This document shows, piece after piece, positions 10,501 through 16,191 of a stretch of DNA of 16,191 nucleotides. The stretch spans positions 1 to 16,191 of the forward strand of contig JALLPB010000407.1 in assembly GCA_036939975.1 (NCBI GenBank), in the 5' to 3' direction. Source of the stretch: Cyclostephanos tholiformis (Eukaryota > Bacillariophyta > Thalassiosirophyceae > Thalassiosirales > Thalassiosiraceae). The position numbers and the translations under genes are program-made. The notes under the pieces are model-generated. The model saw only the letters and a list, made by a program, of their open reading frames with translations. It was not told the DNA's origin and did no database searches. The first letter of the stretch is position 1. Each line of letters opens with the position of its first letter.

Positions 10501-13500
10501 ACTACTGCGCCATTCCGATGGTCGAGAAGTGGATGGCGCTTTCCCAGGACTACTCGACCTCTCAAGCATTTTGTCAGAGGAGTTGGCATTTTATGCACTG
10601 AATGCGGGCTCTAACTCTGACGCCATCAAGCTACTAGGCTTAGCGGGCCGTCAATCTTCAGTGAACTTGCTTGCCCAACTCATCATTTCTCTGGGAGGAG
10701 CTATTCCACCGACAAGTAAATCGATACAAGATTTTGAAAAGCTACTGAAGGATGTTAATAATACTGCAGGAAGCAATCAAGACGAAATAAAAAATTGTTC
10801 TAAATTTTGCTTGAATGTCGGCCTAAGATTAATGCGTCGACAAAATTGCGAAATCTCATCAAATAATGATGCGTCTGGCTCTTCTGTGTTGCAACTTGCC
10901 CCATCAGTTCAATCTGTGTGGGAAACGGAAACGGTCCGTAGTGGCATTATGACCAATCATTTAATCGGATCGGAATCTCCGTCTAAGAGGTCTAGCCATC
11001 ATCATGACGCTGCATGGAAGGAATCACTCATTAAAAGCAAGCACATATGGACGTCCGGGCCACTCGACAAAAAAGATCTTTTATTACAGTTGAGCGAATT
11101 TGGGGATTGGCTCGGGCGTTGTTGCCCCACTGCCCTTGGAATGGATGGTGTTGCAATAGCTGCTGAAAAGGGAGAGCAAACCCTCGCTGAGATTCTTTGT
11201 GCGGCTGGACAAGACGGTGAGGTTGAGGGAGCAGCTGCCTGCAGTAGGAATAACTTCATTAGTTTACAAAATAAATGGGTGGAAGGAGTCGGTGAAGGTC
11301 GCGAGGATGAAGATAATCTTTCGCTCTACATTCGTTTTTCTGAGGGTGCTGACGAAGATGGCCATTGGAAATCTGATGGATTCACTGACTTAACCAAGCA
11401 TGCACACATCGCTAGACTGTTTGGGTGTGAGCTTGCATCTGTCGAAGCAACAAGTTCTAGCGTTGATGAAGGAGAAGAAGGAAAAGTTCGACTCCTTTAT
11501 GACCTTGTATACCATGAGGGCGCGCGAAGGGAACAACCAACCGGTTTGGTCGTCGACGCTCCCCGTGGGGGACCCCTGGATATTGGCATGCTTCATAGTG
11601 CTCAGCATACGTCAAGACAGCGATGTAGCGTTGAGCTATGGTATCACTTACCTCAAGCGCATGTTATGCATGACGAAATTATATTAGTACGGCGATCGTT
11701 ATTTTATGAAGAGAACTGTGATGCTTCCACGTTGTGCATGCCAGATAAAAAACATAACATTCTCTGGGAACTTGCTGTATTGTCAACTGGTTTATTAGAA
11801 TTGAGAACAGGAGCCGGCTCAGTTGTGACGTCAACCACGAACGCAGAAGGTGCTGATGGGCTAGTTTCATGGGAAAGAGCAGATGGTGTAGGAGGCTGGA
11901 ACCACGTATGTATAGTATTCTCACCGCTGTCGCACTCATTTTCAACTGAGTTGTCGGCCACCATTCTTATGAATGGTTCTGTGGTCGTCCAAGGTACAAG
12001 GATATCGGTTAACCCGTTTGGCTCAGAATATGAACAAGAATTATGCAAAGCGGACATTGAAGAGGCCATGGAGAAGACTGTGCTCATTTTTGGAATAGGT
12101 CCGTCGGTAGGCTTCAGAATGACTGAGCTCCGAGTTTGGTCATGTCAAAGATCTGAAGATGATATCAATATGATGATGTATGAATACCTCAGGGATGCAG
12201 AAATGAAGAGAAAGTTGAAGGTCAATATACGAAAGGATGCTAAGGTTTATTCTGCGCCCCTTCGTCTCCATCGTCCTGATAGTAAGAAAGGATTCGCACT
12301 TGCTCCTCCGCCAAAACAGTCACCGTCAAAGAGGGATGTTCTTTTAGCCAATGCCATCGATTCTCCGGATATTTTCATTGCAAACTTTCCGAATGCTCTC
12401 GACATTGAAACCGTGGACAACCCCTCTGAAGTAATCAATATGGAAGAAGATGCACCGCCCACATCACCACCATACTCTATAGAAGTTGAACAAGAGATGG
12501 AAGAAATTAGAAGACTTGCAAATTCAGCATTAGATGTGATGTTCTCTGATTTGTTATCAACAAAGATCAAGAAGAGCGCTGCTGCAGCTATTATTCGAGG
12601 GCCACCAGCAGCGCGGCATTTTGGTGGAAACCGAGGTGGCCTGCTTTCTGAGCATATTAACTTTGGAAGCAAGTGTGATGGGGTGGGCCCAATCGTAATC
12701 TGTGGGGCTGAAAAATCAGTCGTGTGGTTTAACGATAGGGATCCTCCTGGCAGAACAGTACCAATCGGAGCGTCTGGTGCTGTGCTATCTGATATTGTAG
12801 ATGAGAATATGAGCGAATACATGTGCTGTTTCCTAGCAAAGGAGAAGCGAATGGTTGTGTTTGAGCTCTCAAGAAAAACTGTCGTGATAGAATTGCAAAT
12901 GAAGACCAAACTCAATTATTGGCGCTACCTACCACCAGAGGCTCATGGAAGCAGCTTGGTTTTTGTGCTAATAACGCCTATTGGCGGCTTCCATTGGAAA
13001 CCGCTAGATCTCTCACCGCGCCCATTTCTAGTTTGGAAGCGCGGTCCTGAATTAGAGTCGAAGAAAATTCTTTCATATGAAGAAGGAGGAAGTAATGGCT
13101 TAATCGGCATTAATGCAAGATCCACTGTCGCTCTTGTGGTAGCATCTTCAGCTTCACCCAGGTCGGCGAGTGTTGAAGCTTATTGTATTGCTATGTACAG
13201 TGGACATGTCCCATTGTGTATATCAAATGTCATATTAGGAGCAGCATTGTATCGTCCCGCTGCTTATGCTGCATCACCCTCCCGCTTCCTTCCGTTCGTG
13301 ATAACTATAAGCAAGGACATCACATCTCAGACTGTCTTGGATATCGAAGATTTGCTGGAGACATCAGGCTCACTAGTCCGTGGTAGTATAGTTGCATCTA
13401 CAGTTTTAGATCTGGATGATGTTAACGATGAATCACACGAGCCTCCTTCCATGTCAATGGGATATACTCCTGAAGTCTTGTGCTGCTGCCATGATGGCTT

Positions 13501-13759
13501 CATTGTTGTTGTTGTTAGAAGGAAAGGTTTTATTTTGGCCTACGACTTCTCAAGTGATTATGAACTGATCCTCGTCGGGAAAAGTCAATTGGGTCGGTAT
13601 GTCGTTGATGCTGCCGTAAGGTCAAGCAATACTGCTGATGAGTCTGTTGAACTCGTCGTATTACTTTGTGAGAGTGAAGACCCTAAAGATGGTCGAGTTG
13701 CAAGTATTAATATTTCTCGTTCGGATGGTGTCAGTTCTCAATACTCCGGCTCAGTATAA
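4524..13759 (+). CDS. Giant protein: disordered N-terminus, WD40-like propeller, LamG/ConA-like domain, C-terminal beta-rich region
   Basis: About 3,080 codons without an evident intron. The first ATG is at 4524, with an in-frame TAA immediately before it. The frame opened there carries on at 5168 and beyond only after a shift at the 27-G run (5060-5086); a start at ATG 5168 is the alternative. Roughly 4524-7100 is disordered, with Gly, Gln, Asn, Ser and Glu runs. WD40-like blades follow (PYLAVGLSDGSVQILTYDL at about 7838; CTSLAWIN to AVYHV at 8129-8225; AALGLDSDGSVYLGSL at about 8788). A helical region starts near 10306. A laminin-G/ConA-like domain spans about 11621-12190 (CSVELWYHL, GWNHVCIVFS, ILMNG, MTELRVWSC). 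An acidic helical linker (about 12480-12600) leads to a beta-rich, propeller-like C-terminus (about 12670-13740). No BEACH, kinase or membrane segment is seen. I cannot name the family. The layout suggests a scaffold or trafficking protein (inference). Confidence 0.8.
4963..5002 (+). repeat. AAC/AGC trinucleotide tract (Asn/Ser run)
   Basis: Alternating AAC, AGC and AAT codons encode an Asn/Ser run in the giant gene. Similar CAA/CAG-rich stretches encode Gln runs at about 5390-5680 and around 6283-6360, the latter next to a Glu run of GAG codons. All are in frame and typical of disordered linkers that vary in length. Confidence 0.7.
5060..5086 (+). repeat. 27-base poly-G run at a frame change
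   Basis: An uninterrupted run of 27 G lies in the 5' part of the giant gene and encodes Gly in any frame. Upstream coding is in the frame of ATG 4524; downstream coding is in the frame of the 8.6-kb ORF. One more G, or two fewer, would join them. Runs this long are hard to sequence and prone to slippage, so an assembly length error is the simplest explanation. Real length variation between alleles or cells is possible. Confidence 0.9.
6135..6157 (+). repeat. 23-base poly-G run, in frame
   Basis: A second uninterrupted G run in the giant gene, encoding a poly-Gly stretch between an Ala/Arg-rich segment and the fourth copy of the Leu/Arg motif. The frame is the same on both sides as read, so no correction is needed here. 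A length change not divisible by three would truncate the protein. Confidence 0.9.
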
Positions 13760-14333
13760 GTGCTTCATTTCAAATGTTGGTGTGACGCGTAATTTTCATA
13801 ATTATGGTATGTAGTAATGGAATGTAACTAAGAAGAGAACATCATATTGTGCACTCAACGCTTCGTGGGTTGCAAATGGCAACCTAAAATTGAGAGGGGC
13901 TAGTCTTAGCTCATCTACATTCTTGTAGTAGGGCAATGGTCGCCGAAACTGCGACCAAATTCTGATCCTTAGATATCAGTTTTGTAAGCCCACACTGTAA
14001 ACGCTTTAACTACCTTAGATTGAATTAGGTAAATGCAAAAAATAATAATAAAAGACATCTAATGCTTATCATAATATGACAAAGAGAAACTCGAACAGAA
14101 ACGTGACATCAAATCCAACATAACAGAACAGAGAGCACTAAGTTCAGAGGACGAACATCAACTATCTAAAGTGGGAGGATAGAATTAAATTGGGGTTGTG
14201 TGAAATGTGACCCCATACAGTCTGAAAGTCTCCACGGTCTTGAGCGTAAAAAATTAGTCATTTTGAACGACCATGAAGTGACAACTTGTGGACTTGGTGT
14301 AACGGGGTGGGGATCTGAAGAAAGATACACATG
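13760..14333. other. Intergenic region between convergent genes; possible poly(A) signal
   Basis: This AT-rich stretch of 574 bases separates the stop codons of the giant gene and the secreted repeat protein, and must hold both 3' untranslated regions. A canonical AATAAA lies at 14047-14052 on the + strand, about 290 bases past the giant gene's stop, within a repeated AAT tract. No equivalent signal is clear for the - strand gene. I see no additional coding region. Confidence 0.5.
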
Positions 14334-15137
14334 CTATAGCAGTAACACAGCACCGCCAGCGGCGGCCGCTGCGAACGGCACAACTATTCTTCTGACAACA
14401 TAAGAGCTTGATGCATTTGCTGACTCCTCCGCGAACTTCAACTCACTTGTTGCCGCAGAGACTCCTCCCCAACCAGGTTCTTCAGGCTTGGCTTCGGCGG
14501 ATCCTTTGCCACTCTTACCAGATCCCTTGCCGCTCTTGCCCGATGGTGCTGGGGCAGGATCCGCAGGCCAGGCGGGCTCCGCCCATGCGTCGTCCTTGGC
14601 AGGCTCATCTGCGCTTCCCTTGCCGCTCTTGCCAGATCCAGACTTGGATCCCTTGCCACTCTTGCCCGATGGTGCAGGGGCAGGATCCGCAGGCCAGGCG
14701 GGCTCTGCCCATGCATCATCCTCGGCGGGTGGAACCCACTCTGCAGCCGAATCCTCGACCCATCCAGGCTCTTCCCACGCGGGCGCTTCGGCGGATCCCT
14801 TGCCGCTCTTGCCAGATCCAGATCCAGCTTTAGATCCCTTGCCTGATTTGCCAGATGGCTCGGGCTCGGGCTCAGGCTCAGGCCATCCCCAAGCGTCTTC
14901 TTTAGGGGGAGCCCACACGAACACCCATTCTCCGCTGCCACTCTTAGAACCCTTGGAACTCTTGGAACCTTTGGAACTCTTGGAACCCTTCGAGCCCTTG
15001 CCGCTCTTGCCCGATGGTTCGGGCTCGGGCTCGGGCTCGGGCTCGGGCCACTCGCCCCACTCAGGCGATTCAGGCTCATCGTCCGATTTACTTCCCTTCG
15101 ATTTACTTCCCTTCGACCCCTTCCCGGACTTGCCAGA

Positions 15138-15171
<34 letters not shown>

Positions 15172-15398
15172 CACTCAGGCGCCGGCCACTCAGGCTCGGG
15201 CCATCCCCATCCCCACTCTGGCTCGGGGCAGCCAGACTTGCCTGACTTGCCGCTGCCGCAACCACCCGACTTGCTTCCCTTTCCACTCTTGCCAGATGGC
15301 TCGGGCTCGGGCTCGGCCCATCCCCAATAGCTTTCTTCGCCGGTCACGGCGGGGACGACGGCACCTAGAGCCAGTTGGAGCGCCACAATGTACTTCAT
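14334..15398 (-). CDS. Secreted Lys/Ser-cluster, Trp- and Pro-Glu-rich repeat protein (silaffin/cingulin-like)
   Basis: 354 residues from ATG at 15398 to TAG at 14336-14334. Residues 1-20 form a signal peptide (MKYIVALQLALGAVVPAVTG), with likely cleavage before EES. The mature chain has six modules, each a Trp-containing acidic segment plus Pro-Glu or Pro-Ala runs followed by a Lys/Ser/Gly cluster SGKSGKGS (starting at residues 35, 88, 129, 182, 244 and 286). Cluster three extends into KGSKSSKGSKSSKGSK. There are 21 Trp, only two Cys (47 and 57) and no Arg before 336-337. The C-terminus (NASSSYVVRR then about 17 hydrophobic residues, no tail) looks like a GPI-anchor signal or a terminal membrane anchor. 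Silaffins and cingulins of centric diatoms are secreted, Lys/Ser-clustered proteins of the silica wall; cingulins alternate such clusters with Trp- or Tyr-rich parts. The usual RxL processing motif is absent. A wall or silica role is inferred from composition; another surface protein is possible. Confidence 0.8.
14528..14722 (-). repeat. Tandem module duplication inside the repeat protein gene
   Basis: Two nearly identical DNA blocks (about 14528-14598 and 14651-14722) encode DDAWAEPAWPADPAPAP followed by the Lys/Ser cluster, residues about 227-251 and 269-293. They differ at only a few, mostly third, codon positions, so the duplication is recent or maintained by recombination. Confidence 0.8.
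15013..15180 (-). repeat. GAGCCC hexanucleotide arrays encoding (Pro-Glu)n
   Basis: On the + strand the unit reads gggctc/gggctcg, in two runs at about 15019-15048 and 15141-15174; a shorter, less pure run lies near 14857-14882 and another at 15301-15315. Each unit encodes Pro-Glu. Between the two long runs lie the Lys/Ser cluster with KSKGSKS (residues 88-105) and the acidic, Trp-containing segment after it. Hexamer arrays can gain or lose units without a frameshift. Confidence 0.8.
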
Positions 15399-15418
15399 TT
15401 CGATTTTGATGTGGTGGT

Positions 15419-15430
15419 GTTATTTATTAT
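15419..15430 (-). promoter_or_regulatory. Possible TATA-like element upstream of the repeat protein gene
   Basis: The reverse strand reads ataataaataac about 20-30 bases before the start codon at 15398. This resembles a TATA box but would leave almost no 5' untranslated region, so it may instead be AT-rich leader sequence. Weak support. Confidence 0.2.
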
Positions 15431-16191
15431 GAATGTGTTACCGAACTGATGAGATGTTAGTTCGATAGCTCTCTCCTTCTTCACAGGAATGAAATAGGTA
15501 TTGGATTGGATCAATCGGTGTTGTGGGGCGAAGAAATGCGATGTTCTGGCGTAGTTGTCGTTCGAGGCGCTTCGGATGGTTGCTTGCTTTGTCATGGCTT
15601 TATTCTGTTTCCGTTGGCGGGGCCGGGGATTTGGCGGATTCGGAGAGGTATTTCATCGTGTTAGCATCGGCCACTTTCGTTTCTGGTATTCAATTTTGCA
15701 CATACACAATAATTAGGGCCATTCTGAAGGCCACTCTGTCGTACCGGTTCTTAATGCCAGAAAACCGCCTTCGTGACGATGTTGAGCCGCCCAATCCCAC
15801 ATGTCGTTGTAATGCATTCCAATTCAAAATATTGATTCCCATGTATCTTAATTTATCAGATTCAAAAAATATGCTGATTTCGTCCGTCCCTTTCGCGTCT
15901 CTGAATGATTTTTCAGAGAGAGGCATCCAAAAACGAACATAGGTAGGTACAGTGGAATCCAATATCACTATGCCACCCTGCAAAACCCGTTGCGCCGAGA
16001 AGCACAATTACTCTTGGTAGTAGGTAGTTACCATACGTACCTACTTGATCTGTTACGCCAAATATTTAAGTAAAAAACGCCGATTTTCTCGATGAATGCT
16101 ACGTTGAATACATACGCAGTTTTGGTAATCAAAAACAACAAAAATCGGAAAGCAAGTACTCTAAAAGCTCTAAGTTAGTTGAAATAGTTTT
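15431..16191. other. Right flank with two weak overlapping ORFs; no gene assigned
   Basis: On the + strand an ATG frame runs from 15541 to 15942 (133 codons). It begins with a basic segment and a hydrophobic stretch like a signal anchor (WLLALSWLYSVSV), but the rest shows no recognisable domain. On the - strand an overlapping frame spans 16007 to 15690, with its first ATG only at about residue 27. Its composition is protein-like, but no family is recognised. At most one can be real and either may be chance. The segment also holds the upstream DNA of the repeat protein gene and an AT-rich end without features. Confidence 0.3.
16019..16045. repeat. Small hairpin, 8-bp stem
   Basis: agtaggta at 16019-16026 is the exact reverse complement of tacctact at 16038-16045, with an 11-base loop. 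A related taggtaggta lies at 15940-15949, and ctacctacctacc occurs in the right transposon repeat (4372-4384). No following T run or gene suggests a function. Confidence 0.45.

Noticed and set aside
14438..15330. Long + and - strand frames overlapping the repeat protein in other frames
   Set aside because: They arise from the repetitive hexamer and Lys/Ser-cluster DNA. Only the frame with a signal peptide and coherent modules is credible.

Overview
The window looks like nuclear DNA of a eukaryotic microalga, most likely a centric diatom. Three things point there. A secreted protein at the right end alternates Lys/Ser clusters with Trp- and Pro-Glu-rich segments, as diatom silica-associated proteins (silaffins, cingulins) do. 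The genes are long, intron-poor and full of homopolymer amino-acid tracts. A DNA transposon carries a eukaryotic-style Tc1/IS630-like transposase. No bacterial operon, Shine-Dalgarno pattern, rRNA, tRNA or CRISPR array is visible. The diatom assignment is inference.

Region 1 (about 163-4482) is one decayed class II transposon. Long, imperfect terminal inverted repeats flank two convergent genes. On the + strand is a broken DDE transposase (about 928-2053) with at least two frameshifts, an in-frame stop, a lost start codon and Lys in place of the last catalytic acid. On the - strand is an unrecognised accessory gene with Cys-rich clusters (3845-2109), interrupted by one in-frame TAG. Both genes begin at the inner edge of an inverted repeat, so each repeat supplies the leader of one gene. 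The element is not autonomous in this copy.

Region 2 (4524-13759, +) is a single giant gene of about 3,080 codons. Its first codon lies only about 40-65 bases beyond the right end of the transposon. The N-terminal third is disordered and low in complexity (Gly, Gln, Glu, Asn, Ser runs) and the DNA there is very GC-rich. The rest looks folded: WD40-like beta-propeller segments, a helical region, a laminin-G/concanavalin-A-like domain and a C-terminal beta-rich, propeller-like region. The reading frame changes at an uninterrupted run of 27 G (5060-5086), which is either a sequence-length error or true slippage. A short Leu/Arg motif occurs four times in the disordered part. I do not recognise the family; the layout suggests a large scaffold or trafficking protein.

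Region 3 (13760-14333) is a compact intergenic stretch between convergent genes. Region 4 (14334-15398, -) encodes a 354-residue secreted repeat protein with a signal peptide, six Lys/Ser cluster modules, 21 Trp, (Pro-Glu)n runs and a hydrophobic C-terminal tail like a GPI-anchor signal. It is the best candidate for new biology here: a cell-wall or silica-associated protein of silaffin/cingulin type, probably membrane-anchored. Region 5 (15399-16191) holds its upstream DNA, two weak overlapping ORFs and a small hairpin, with nothing firmly identifiable.
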